From positions 1-64,000 of the forward strand of contig RCAB01000298.1 of the NCBI GenBank assembly GCA_003640385.1: DNA of 64,000 nucleotides. The letters are read 5' to 3'. Positions 48,956-61,200 of the stretch are shown here, in pieces. Each line of letters starts with the position of its first letter. Position 1 is the stretch's first letter. The DNA comes from Setaria digitata (Eukaryota; Nematoda; Chromadorea; Rhabditida; Setariidae). The position numbers and the translations under genes are program-made. Under the pieces are notes generated by a model that had not been told where the DNA came from, ran no database searches, and saw nothing but the letters and a program-made list of their open reading frames with translations.

Positions 48956-51900
48956 TTTTGCAGATCCCTTCTTTTCTTTTTTTGAAAATGCCTGGAATTG
49001 AGGAAAATCTTCTGTTTTCATCACTTTTAAAACAGTATTAACATGCAATCACTAATAGACAATATACAACTGCGCAAACTCAGGCAAACTGAATCATTGT
49101 CGAACAAACCAATAACACCAAACCAGTTTACATAATACAAAAATATTAATACCATAAAGGCGTACGAAAAGTGTGCAAAGAGTGAAATCACAATAAAATC
49201 AAGTAGGGTCATGTGGCAGAACCCCTTAATAGTAGTCGAAGTGCAGAAAAGTTGCGCACTATTACTGTTAAATGGACCTATAAGGCTAACTGTTTCGTTT
49301 TATTTGTAAAGTCATCAATAAAAAGACAAATCAGAAATAAGGAAATTTTTAATACAATAATCATTGCACCTGATTACGCTTCAACCACTAAGCCAAAAAA
49401 CTTTATCTTGGCGGAAGCCCTAGAAAATGGAATAAAGAATGATGTCAACGACACTTTCAGGGAGGACTGTAGCTTAGTTGACACGGCTAATACAGACAGC
49501 TGTTTGACGTCGACAAGTGAACTTCCTCGACTGTTTTCCAATTCAACATTTCATCGCTTCATCTCTTTCTCTAATTTCTCCTCGGCATTCTGTTGTCCTT
49601 CGTCCCGTGCGTACTGAGCAAAACAATGGAATAGAAAATAACAACTGCTGTTTGAGATATCTTTTCCATTCCAGAAAAGAAATCAATAACGATGCCTAAA
49701 CATTTCTAAATTCATCACACCGACTCATTAGCTTCTTTCCAAACAGCAGAAGTTCTCCTACCAGTTCCAGATGAGCTATTTCAGGAATGAACGAAAAGGA
49801 TAATCGAGTAAGGATGTTAATGCGAACCAGACCCACATAATCAAAACTCCCTTATTCATTGATTCCAGAAACAGATCTAACTTCTCCCGACCCAAGCAAC
49901 ATTAGCATTAGCAGGCTGATACCAGTGAACCAGCAATGCTGAACGGAATCAAGTGACGCAATAGTACATGACGACGTGATGCAAAGAGACATGGATGATA
50001 CGTGCGGCATGTCAACGGGTGCTGCTAAGTGGGAAGTGATCGGGGAGGGGTGTATCTTTGTCTGGACTCTATCGAATCATATTTGGTTGTTACGTAAGTG
50101 ACGCATCGGCATTTGAAAGAAGCGTGAGGATGCTTCCCAGTCACACAAAAAGTTAGCTGTATGCCACCAAAGATGAGGTCGGAAAATATTTGTAATGAAC
50201 GTACCCACTGCCGCTACAGCTACACCTTGCACTGAACATCTGTGACGGTACTGTCCTTGATAACACTGTCGCGCAAGGATTAGGACCCAGAAGAGAACAA
50301 CTTAAGGCTAAATATGAGTCTTCTTCCAAGTGGAGTCGAGCTGGCATCGGTAAAGCCGAGCTCGTAGATCTCGTAACTCGGGTTAACTGTAACAAGTTAA
50401 TGAGCCAGCATCTCCATTTAAAGTTTCGATAAGAAGAGGAAAGGGAAGGGAAAGGAAGAATATTTTTCGCCGTTTAAATAAGTAATAGATGAAGCTGCAT
50501 GAAATGTGAAGACAATATCCGATACATCGGGAACTTGCAAGGGATGTGTTTAAGACAGGTCCCCTACTCGGTTGCAAAGAGTTCATTTTCTTTCGAAATT
50601 TAGTTATATGCACCGCGGCAGGATATCATGTGAAGTAACTCTTTTCACGTGAAGAAAGCGGCTACGTAGCGAAAATGCTGGGCTTTTGTACATGATGCGC
50701 CTTAGGGTTGGCAGGGAACTCTGTAATTGTAAACGTGACGGATATGTCAGGGTTAATAGGCCGGATATCATATGGAGTACTGCTGCAACTGCTGTTTAGG
50801 TCGCAGCTCTCGATTGGTACAGTTTTTGTCAAAAGTAGCACAAACATTGGCGGTCACTTCGTTTCGACATTTTTTTGAGCGATGAAAAACAATCTGCGTG
50901 AAGTACATTATACCTTTCTCTCACGTCAACAGAGAAATTTTAGGAGTTACGAAACGCAGGACCTGCTAAGTTTTCAAATTTTTCATAAACTGGTCGGCGG
51001 TAATCTATAGTTAAAGCCTTGTAATAAAGAAGTGTGCTTCCATTATGATTAACAATTCGTACTGTAGGGGAACTTCATGTTATACCTATGTAACGACTTT
51101 TTTTTTATTTCGACTTAAGGATGTTAGGAAAGAAGCCTGAAATGTTACCCATTAATATTTATTAAGCCCCTTATTACTACTGTTTTAACAGTCGCCTTCT
51201 TTTCCATTTACTCGTTATATATTTACCTAAGGACAACCCATAATTTACCTGCTTCTTGTCCATACAAATTTTCTACCGCTCACTTGACATGTTGTCATCA
51301 TTCGGCTGTGTGACACTTGTTTATTGTTTATTGGTATTATTTTCTTAGTTTGGAAGGAATGCAAAATTTCCAGGCCTTGCATTTTAAAATAAGATCACTC
51401 GCCACATTACTCATGTTACATACTGGAATTGTATTGTTTTAGCATGGTCATGATAAGCGCATTAAGATTATACTGGTGAGATGATTCACGGAGTTTCTGT
51501 GATGCCTAGCATATACTATATCAAAAAAAAAAATTGTCTAATACCTTCTCTAATACTTTGAATTTCAAAACGAAGTTCCGCAGTGTGAAGATGATATTTT
51601 ATTGTGCATACATCTTCAAACTGGTAATAGTGAAAGTCCTGTTGATACAGCTACTTCATTAAAGACGGACTAACAGATATTCCGGATGAAGATTTGAGAT
51701 TGAGATTAATATTGGGTTTAGGTATGGGTATTTTGGTTAATACCTACCAAATTATTTTTCTGAGAATTCTTGCTTTTAATCATATCCACCTCACTTTTAT
51801 AATGAACAAAAGTTCCCACAACGCGTGCCTAAAAGGAGGAAATTAGTGTTAGATCTATTTGTAAAGGAGAATGCATGTTATCCGCTAGAACCGCATTAAT

Positions 51901-54700
51901 CAAGCACACTTCCATCAATTCTGAATAAAGTCTAACAAGAAAAACTGTATTAGAACGTTTTCAAAGGGTATCAAAATGAACATCTTGATTTAGAGGATGA
52001 GGAAAACCACCATACGAACAGCAACACCTATTTTTACATTCTTAATGAATACACGTTTGAATCTATTAATCATAGAGACATATAATTTAATAAATTTTTC
52101 GAGACTATCAAGGACTGATATCAAGTTGTAATGAGTTCTGTTCTAACTTTGAAAGCTATTATCCAATCAGATGAAAATCAGTAGAATTAAAAGCCTTGAT
52201 CGTCCTTCAGCTATTTCGGCAAGCCCACTTTTTTAGCCAATAACAAAGTGTTCTCTTCGAACACTTTGTTATTGTGTTCTTCGGAAAAATTTTTTCAGTT
52301 TTATTTACAGTACGAACATATGAAAGAGCAAAACACGAGAGGAAGAAGGGTGTGCTATAGTCAACGTTCAATAAACACGCATCACATGAATATTTCGAAT
52401 CTCTTCTTTTCGTAAAAGATCTTTTATAGTTTATGTCTGCGTTCGTTCATTATTTTATCTATTCACTGTTTCTTTTTCTTCATGTTTTTAATTTCAGTTC
52501 GTTCACAACTGTGGACTCTTTCAATGTCAATTATATTTCAGTTAGGTATCATCGCCTTGTAAGTACTTATATGCATTGGGGAAGTTCTCTGTTCTTTTAG
52601 TTTCTTAGTACAAGAATAATAGTCTTCCGTTTTCACTGAAGATAACTGCAAGACGCTGTACACCAGAATGGATCAGACATATTTCTTAGGAATGGATCAT
52701 AGAAGAATAGAGGAACAGACAGCTGTTTTGACAGCATTTTATATGTGTTTAATTCGTTAACATAAATTTTGTTCTCTCTCTCCAGAATTAATGGCAATAT
52801 CGTTCACATAAATTCCCAGGAAATCAAGATATCTCGCGTGCTAGTAGGCAGAGCAGCAGATATCACCGAATACTCTACGTTGCTAACCAAAAAATAGTGC
52901 GAGGTATTAACGCTACTGCTTACAACTGGCGTATCGCCATGTTGTTAGAAGTGTTAACATTTTATTCCTTCTGTTACTCATTCCACTTCCATTATTATCT
53001 CAAATTCTTTAATGCTAAAAGTAAAGTTGTAATCGAAGTTGAGCAACACCATTAAAACTCGGTCATTGTAGCTGAAGTACAGTTTAGCGCACATACTTTT
53101 CTTTTGAAATTCATCCAGTTCTTGACATTTTGTTAACGAATGACAGTAATTCAGTGCACAGTAAAGCGTACGATGTTCAGAAATTTGAGGCATTTAAAAT
53201 AGTCGTCTAACTCCTTCTCCTTCTATTCAAAATGAGGACAAGCCCGTCATTTGTTGCGAAACCAAACTAGCAACCTGGCCAACTGTCTCGCACCCAAACC
53301 GATGCTACGAACTAAATCACCTATAGCCGTCATTTTGTACCAGCTCCTCGGTAGGGTGTCGATTAGCCAAAAATCAATAAACTTCCTTTGTGTCTTTAAT
53401 GATGGTTTGCTATTTTGATGAGTATTTGAGCAAAAGATTGTGGGCCACGTTGCAGATGTTGTTGTAGGGCGGTACGATTGTCACTTTCATCTGGAAACTT
53501 TCCCATATACCGCACGTTAACTTCACTTTTTCTCTCCACGTGAAAATCATAAAATTGAGAAGTTTCTTAGCAGATGATCGATCCTTTCATTACTCTTTAG
53601 AAGTCGTTAGTTTCATTGGGTTGCTGTTCTCTCCTCACATTTCCCCATTTCCCTTCGCAGTCATTCATCTTGTGGAATAAAGGTTTCTTTTTTTAGGTCA
53701 ATTTATTTTGATGGTACAAAATTGCTGAGAAGGAGACCTTTTACCTCACCGCTGTCGATTTATGAGGCGTTGCTGCGGACTTGAGCCGAATCATAAAATC
53801 TTGATCATTTTTTTTCTTTTTTTTAAGACTGTGAGGACCCACAAAAGAGAGAGAGCATTAAACTGTGTAACTACTCATATTATTTACTTAGAACCTGAAA
53901 ACTGGGACACGCTAATTTATGCAATAGTAAGAGTAATGGTGCGAACCCACGGAATTTGCTAACTCAGAAAATTCGAGGAACATAATTTAGTAAAATCGGT
54001 TCCTACGCCTCTCCCATCCTTGTACCAGTATTCATTTTTGGAATCATTTTTATAGGGTGATTTATGACTGTTGAGCATGTCCGATAATGTGTTTAGTTGT
54101 TAAAGTTGTATTATTGAAGAATGTGGTTTTCTACTAGACGTGAAGTGTGGGAGATGCTTCACGGAACAGTTGGATGATTCAGAAGTAGGAAATGAACCGT
54201 CCTAATTTATTGCTAGTTTATATATCCTACAGACTTGAGGCAAGCTGACCAGCCAGTACTGCTTATTAGTTACAGACGTTCTAAATATTGAGAACTATTG
54301 ATCCCGCAACATAGAGACTTCCCTAGGAGTTGCTACCTATTGGCAGGGAACATGCTTCTTTCTAGATTGCGTGCGAAATGGGTCAGCTGTGGTATTTGTG
54401 ATTCCAAATTTATTATTCCAAAGAGAATTTTACATGTGTACTAGCTAATGGTGATGTTTCATTTTGAACAGTGGAATAACTCATGCGTTTATTGCTGTGT
54501 AAATGATTGGAATGTTCACAGAAAAGTATTTGCAGGAAAACAGTTCTTTAAAAACACATAATTTATCACGTGCTGTAAGATTATCTATGAATAGTAAGAA
54601 ATAGATTTCCAATCCTGATTGTATCGTCTGGAATTCGTTATTCGTTTCTGTACTTCATCTATTTATAGCACAACTCATCGTTACAAGTGAATACAACAAC
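48956..54700. other. Large divergent intergenic region, atlastin / dct-1
   Basis: 5.7 kb between divergent genes. It contains a possible N-terminal extension of atlastin (up to 49048), an unexplained 134-codon plus-strand frame (49213-49617), and a perfect hairpin (52238-52274). No recognised protein family. Both promoters must lie here, but no motif can be assigned. Confidence 0.45.
52238..52274. repeat. Perfect inverted repeat, 16-bp stem and 5-nt loop
   Basis: Left arm CAATAACAAAGTGTTC (52238-52253), loop TCTTC, right arm the exact reverse complement (52259-52274). It lies in the atlastin/dct-1 intergenic region. Too short for a usual pre-miRNA; could be a cruciform or a remnant of a terminal inverted repeat. 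Confidence 0.9.
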
Positions 54701-56718
54701 ATGAGTATCCGGTCGATGGATAGTCGTTTGGAAGTTTTGCGGAATGGGCAAGATATTACCAATAAAAGCTTGTTGTACAACACGGGCTCCATACAGCAGT
54801 CGCAACAGCAGATACCCAGTGTCGATATTGATAATGAATCTAACAAATGTCAGTGAACATCCTCTAGTTAAACAGAGGGTTTTTCTTTTAATACTTAAAT
54901 CCTAAAAGCAGATAATTTTTCCTTACACAGTTACCGAGAACGATTTATTTAATCCCATCATCTCTCTTTTTATTTCATTTATTCAGACATATATGTGCAA
55001 TATTAACTTACGGTTGTTTATTAAAGCGGATTCATGGGTGGAATTGGCTAGTCCATCATCGCGTGCATCCGTGGTTAGCATGAATGGCGGTGATAGTGGG
55101 AGTGTGGTATTGGTGGATAAAATGGATAATGATGGAGTAATTGCGGGCACTGATAATGCGGCTGTCGTTGTTGGTGGAGGCAATGGTAGCCCTTTCAGTC
55201 GACTCAGGTAATTTACAGTCAAGATATATTTACAATTTATATTTTGTACAACCAATTTATTGGATTTCATTTCTGATGGTAAGAAAATATCTTCAAATCT
55301 AAACAGAAAAATACGTGTTACTATTCTTTGTATTTTTTCTAGCCCAATCAGTGCATGCAGTGCTCCAATTGAATTGGTTATCGATGCTGGACAAGTTCAC
55401 GGCGGTGATACTATGGCGGTTCATTATTACACGCGCCATGGACTTGGACGTTGTACTGCCGCAACTGTGGGAATGGCAGGGTTGGGTCAAGGAACAAAGA
55501 GAACAGCTGAGTGGTTAGAAGATTACAACAGCCGACCAGAAGTACAGAAAGGGTTAGTTTCGTTAAAATCTAAAATAAATGTTTTAAAAATCTGAAGTGA
55601 AACTAAATATTTTCTCAAAGATCCAGCCAAAATTGATTCTAAGTATTAGGAATATAACGTTTTGTTGACAAACATTTAAATGCCATTATGTGAGTTTTTG
55701 ACAAAAAGTAATTTTTTTTCCTGATTTCAGTTTCTTAATTTGTTCGACTTAAGCCTACATCATATTTTCAGTAGTCTGCAGGCTTCATCACCAGTGGAAA
55801 CGGAAATGTCTACACCACCAAATAGTCTCGTTCCTGGATTAGACGTCGGAGAGCTTACTCAGAGCAGCTGTTGCGAAGATGAAGATGAGGAGTTGAGTGT
55901 CGGAGATGACGGTGCATATTTGTGCAGATGTCGAAAATCCCCAAACATTGGACACGGTACATGAGTGTCTTCATTTCTTATATTGTATGATCTAGATGAG
56001 CTTGTCATTCATTACAACTGGGAGACTATCATTTTGTGTCAGTAATGACTTAAGTCGTAAAGCTCTACATCGTCTTTTGTTATGAATCATAAATAATGAT
56101 TTCGGGCATTTCTTAACTGTGGATACTCGTTTATACTTACATTATTTTTGAAAGAAGATTCCCTGCGAATCATTTCGTAGAAATTTGTTTTTTCTTTTTT
56201 ATAGAATTATGGCGCTAATTGTTTGCGTAACAGTGGTTTAGTTCATTCTTAGAGCATATTACATTTGATTATTATTACATTGTTACATTTAAAAAAATGT
56301 TTTGCAGAGTCTTATGAAAAAGGACGATGGATCTTCAGTGGTTTGTTGGGTATAAGTACTGGCAATGGACGTCGTGCATTCCTGCTTTATCTCGTGACAA
56401 ATTTAGTTACTCTTGCCATCGGTTTTGCTGTTGGGTAAGTATATGTTGTTCAGTTCAGTTTTTACTTACGTTTTTGCCCACTCCCATTCTCTGTGGGCAA
56501 TGTGCATTATTGAAATAAAGATGAAAAAAAAAAAAAAAAATACCTGGCTGTTAAAATTGATTCATTTATAAGTTCATATCGTTTAGAATCAGGGACTTTG
56601 AAAGTTGGTCAAGCGCATGATTTTTTCATAAATTTCCAGCCTTGTTACCAGCAGATGCCTGAAAAAATTCTTTCAGGTTGACAGTTGGCCGAAAGTTGTC
56701 GGTGCTACCGCATTTTAA
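54701..56718 (+). CDS. dct-1: BNIP3/NIX-type mitophagy receptor (DCT-1-like)
   Basis: Six exons: 54701-54848, 55027-55207, 55343-55552, 55772-55956, 56308-56434, 56640-56718; 309 residues (human BNIP3 ~194 by the older count). BNIP3 proteins sit in the outer mitochondrial membrane and recruit LC3/GABARAP to trigger mitophagy. Evidence: an N-terminal LC3-interacting motif SDSWVELASPSSRASVV (W53-V-E-L56), IELVIDAGQ (119-127) matching the BNIP3 leucine/Asp-Ala-Gln segment, the BNIP block EWLEDYNSRPEV (166-177), and a C-terminal transmembrane helix (~265-287) with a small-residue face LAIGFAVG, then a basic lumenal tail SRCLKKFF. Linkers are longer than in mammals and include glycine/valine-rich and acidic cysteine-containing stretches. 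The usual Ser-His pair in the membrane helix is Thr-Asn here. Identification rests on motif order and not on overall similarity; the gene symbol is by family. Confidence 0.85.
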
Positions 56719-58234
56719 ACATCGCTACATATTTTATTTCAGTTAAACTTCGTGCATAGTGTTGTAAACATTCACTCAACTCATTATGGAACATTTCTTT
56801 AATCTGAATCTCGGAAGCATTCTTCATTTCTGGAATTTTAGTTATGTATAGCAGTAATTAATTTTGAATATCTATCTTCTCAGTCGGTTAATTTCAAAAA
56901 AAAAAAAGTAGGTAAGTGATAGGTAATAAGGGCTTATTTGGGGAAACAAATCCGATTCATTTAATGGAATGAAGATTCCGAGAAATTCATTTCTACGTCA
57001 ACATCTTACATGTGGTGTATTTTTCCTCAGTTGGAAGTGCATCATTTTGCGATTTTGCTCTTTAATATGTTAAATATGATTAAACCTCGCAGTACTCGCA
57101 GAAACCTTGAAGTAATGTATCTGTTCATACCGATCGTGCCCTGTGTGTCTGTTCAGCAAAGCAAGCGCTGAAGTCGAGCATGACGCAAAGCAAAGTGCAC
57201 ATTCAACACTGGATGGATTATCTGTTATTATAGTGTAGGAATCAAATTCATAATCTCTCAGGTCATGGGTGTGTTGGTAGTATTGCTAAGATGTATCGTC
57301 GTCCATGCACTCGAGGAACGATAGGTGAGTTAGGGAATATATGTGGTTCTGTTGAAAGGGCGTTTAAAGCGGAGTTCTAATACCGTTAGTCTTATACCGT
57401 TATAGCTTATACTACTTTTGCTTCTTTTTTTTTTTTGAATTGACTGTAGTGGAATTCGCTGTTATCCCTTTGGAATTGCTATTTTACATGCTTTCAGTTC
57501 ATTCATTTCATGTAGCAATGGTACCAGTCTTTGAAATTAGCCAAAATTGCGGACATATTCAATACAACAGAGATATAAAGTCGTTTTTGAGTTCCCTCGT
57601 TTTGCATCTAACGTTTTTGTGGGTGAGGTTACAGTTTCTTTCCCAATTATGACCGATTTTCATTCTCCTTGCCCGCGTTATCAGGGTACTAGTGTGCTAC
57701 ACTTTCGTTCTTTCACTTTTGCATCATTTGAAGTTTTTGCGAAAAGAATTGATATTTGCGTATGCCGTCCAATATACTTCTGTGTATCCTAACGATAAAT
57801 TGTTATTTTTCCTATGTTTTGGTAAAATAGAAACTAAAGTGAAGAACAAGTCACAGCCAAGGCTGAAAGCTTTGCCGTAAAGTTTAGGAAGACTTTAGGA
57901 CGCACCAGAAAAACACAGTACTTGGATTCACCACACGAGGCTCGGTACCGTGGCCTCTGGATCCCTGAGGTGGTATGTCTGAATTCAACCGTGTCCATCC
58001 TGGTCTGTGATATTCTCGAGGACCGCATTTTCGCGCTGTGAAAAAGATACGCAACTGTATAGCCGGTTCGTTGCATGTATTGGATCCGTTGGATTTAAAT
58101 TGCAAAAATTTTTCTCAGTTGACAGATCTGGATTATATTTCGTCGGAATTTTTTCTTTTACTGACTTAGAAATTTAAGCTTCTAGGGCTTGCATTCTCTA
58201 ACGACCTTCATTTTCCCATTTTTTAGCTTCTCGA
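56719..58234. other. Region between dct-1 and cccp-1
   Basis: A 1.5-kb same-strand gap. A pyrimidine-rich acceptor (AG at 58225-58226) ends 8 nt before the cccp-1 ATG. The open frames at 57440-57880 show no family motif. Spacing is wide for a classic operon, but a shared transcript is not excluded. Confidence 0.45.
58225..58226 (+). promoter_or_regulatory. Probable spliced-leader acceptor, cccp-1
   Basis: CCCATTTTTTAG ends 8 nt before the start codon at 58235. Confidence 0.55.
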
Positions 58235-61200
58235 ATGGTGACAGAGATGCTACCTTCAGCTGCTGGGGCTTCCGAAGTAAGTGAAGTAACGGTTGGGTCC
58301 GCAAATGATGTTCCGAAATATTCCAACGAAGTGGAAGAAGGATCGGGCGACGGCTGTATGAAATGTTCTAAAGAAAAGTTAGGACTGCAAGGATACAATG
58401 ATGGGGAGGTTAATAACCCGTGGTCTTCACTATCATATGATCATTAATGTAATTTTCTAAGTTTCTTATCGAGAAGATTTATCCTATAATAAGTACTCAG
58501 GGAATTATAGAATTTATCAACGAACGTTATGGCTTTGACAAGTGTGGAAGAAAATAAGCTAAAGCAGTTTGCTTTGCTGTACGAGAAATATAACACACAG
58601 TGCAACGAATTAGAAAGGTTGTCAATTTTACTGAATGAATTAGGTCAAAACTTCATTGTTATTACAGCCAGTAATGTTATTCGGTTTCTGTCAGGAAGTT
58701 TATGAAGCCATTTATGGGCTGGTTTTCGTTTGCAGCTCAGTTAAACTTTATTTTAAGTTGGTTACTTTCAGATTAGAAAAAGTAAATGGAGAACTGAAAG
58801 AACAGTTGCAGAAAGCGATGCGAGGACGTGATGATACTGAAGAATTGCTTAATAATTGCCGGAGGTTTGTATTTTCATGTGTTATATTGTACCCACTGAA
58901 TGTCATTTCAGACTGCTTTGATTTATCTGAAAAAAAAAAATTTTCCCAATATCGTATACTGATATCGCAATTCCCTGCATTTCTTATGTTCTTTCTAGCG
59001 AATTCTCCACGTGCCGTGAAAGTTTGGAGCGTCGGTTACTAGATGCGGAATTACAACTAAAGACGAACACTCAACGTATGCAGGCTCGTGAACAGTATTA
59101 TCAACAACGTATAAAACAAAACGATGCAAAATGGGACCAAAAATTTCTGCAGGTGATAAGAATTTTGTGTCATATCAAAAAAGAAAAAAAAAGACGATAT
59201 TCAGAGCTACATAATGCTGCAATAAGGTTGTATTTTCTTGTATTCTAGGCCCATATCATGTTCTCCACTTGACAGGAGGAAACGTTGAAGTGTGAGTATG
59301 TTGCAGTGATTTTAAATCGCTCAACTGAGCCTTAAGAATAACATTCTTGTCAGATTTGCCCATGAAATACTTTTCAATCTTCAGCTACTGAAGAAAACGG
59401 AGACAGTCGAAAAAGAGAAAAATGATGCTGTGTGTCGGTATGCAGCAAAAGAAGCACAACTAATGCGCTTGCAAACACAACTAGAACAACTTGAAGAACA
59501 GGTGCATTTTATGGTAGATGTTCGTGTGATTCAGGAATTTTGTTTAAATTTCTGAAAATTTGAAAACAAAAAAAAAAAAAAAAGAATATAATGCAAGCAT
59601 CTAGCAAAATTTCTACTGGACTCTTCTATTTTTCACTCCTTAATTATATATTCCAGACGTTCCCTTTAAAATTTAATAAAAAGTATAATTTTCTTCGGAT
59701 ACACTATTAAGGATTTGTGGAGTGGTTGTTCAGGTAAATAATTGTGGGAGTAAAAAGCATATAAAATGCATCAGAATTACTTAGAAAGTTGCCATCTATT
59801 GTAGAAGAATATGCTTTCTGAAGAGAAAAATACGTGGCAGAAGAGTGCTCAGTTTGAATGCTTACAGAATTTGGTAAGTCTTGAGTCTTGCCAATAGCAA
59901 GAAATATGTTTTTTAGGAATCTTCTATTTACATTTACCAGATAAAAGTATAATACAGGATTTGATGCTGTGAATATCCTCTATAAAATTGCAAAGTTATT
60001 TTTATAGCTTTTAATAAATTTCATACAGTTTGGATGGTCCTTGGGCTTTATTCTTGTCACTATTTCAATTTTCAGCAGCATTCATTGGTAGAAGCGGAAC
60101 GGCAGCTTGAACTTGAGAAAGAGGCCAATGCTACACGTGATAAAGAGCATAAAATGACCATCAAACATTTAGAAGTAAGCCTCGATTTCTGTCCCTACTT
60201 TATTATGATTTAACCAATAAAATTTGTGCCCTTTGAAGTTCATAAAAGAACAGTAGTTGTCTTTTGTTGAGCTCAATCCCAGTGGAGTGTAATTAACTGC
60301 AGATGAAACCGTTTGTTATTTGTAAGGGCAGTATTTGTGGGAGGAATTTATGGACGAATGGTCTTCATCTTTTTTAGGCTAGTCAAACTGCACTTAAAGA
60401 ATTGCGTTCCCGTTTGGAATCCATGCAGTCTCAGGTAGCATTGGAACAATTAGAGAAGGGACAGTGTCAAGAAAAATTGAAAAAAACACAAGCGATCTTG
60501 AAGGTTTCATTTTCATTTCCCCTTATCATTTCTCTATTTAGTACTAAAATCCGAAAACATCGGGCAGATCGAAAAAAGGTCATCTAAAAATGTGTTTCCA
60601 CATTTTTCCTTTCATCTTGCTCCTTTCGCTCATCTTTTCCGAAGTTATACAGAAGTTCTGATTCAATAAAATGATGTCCAATGGTGTTATATATTTCTGG
60701 CATATTTTCAGACATTGGAACGACAGCGAACTGAAGAAATGGATACAACTTTAAGAAAAACGAACAATCAAGAAGAACTCTATAAAAATGTATGCGACGA
60801 GTTGCTTTGTCTCAGGTATGAGTGCGGCTGATTTGTTTTAAACAAATGCACATAGTTGAATAAATTAAGTGAACACTTCGAAATGTAATTAATGCGATAC
60901 TGAAACAGGTAAAGATAAGGTATGAAAGGTCGATGAATTTAACAGGACTTTTGGTTGCTTTACAGGTCTCGTAATTTCACCCTTTCCCAACAGCTGGATG
61001 AAGTTATGCAAGCAAACGTCCAATCACAGGCAGAATCTCAGCAGCTGAGTGATAAACTGGCACAGGCTCGTCAAGAACATCAAGTTGCTTTAGAAAAGAT
61101 AGAATCTTTGGAGCAAATACAAACACAGTTTAACAGGTTTGTTTTACTAAAATTGCGCCATATTAGATAAATTAGACTGTTGTGGGTTTTGATGTTAGAC

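Noticed and set aside
58227..58447. Open frame ending ...SSLSYDH as the last exon of dct-1
   Set aside because: The dct-1 donor at 56434 leaves phase 2, which does not fit. The exon at 56640-56718 fits in phase and gives a basic tail after the membrane helix, and the ATG at 58235 links in frame to the cccp-1 coiled coil.
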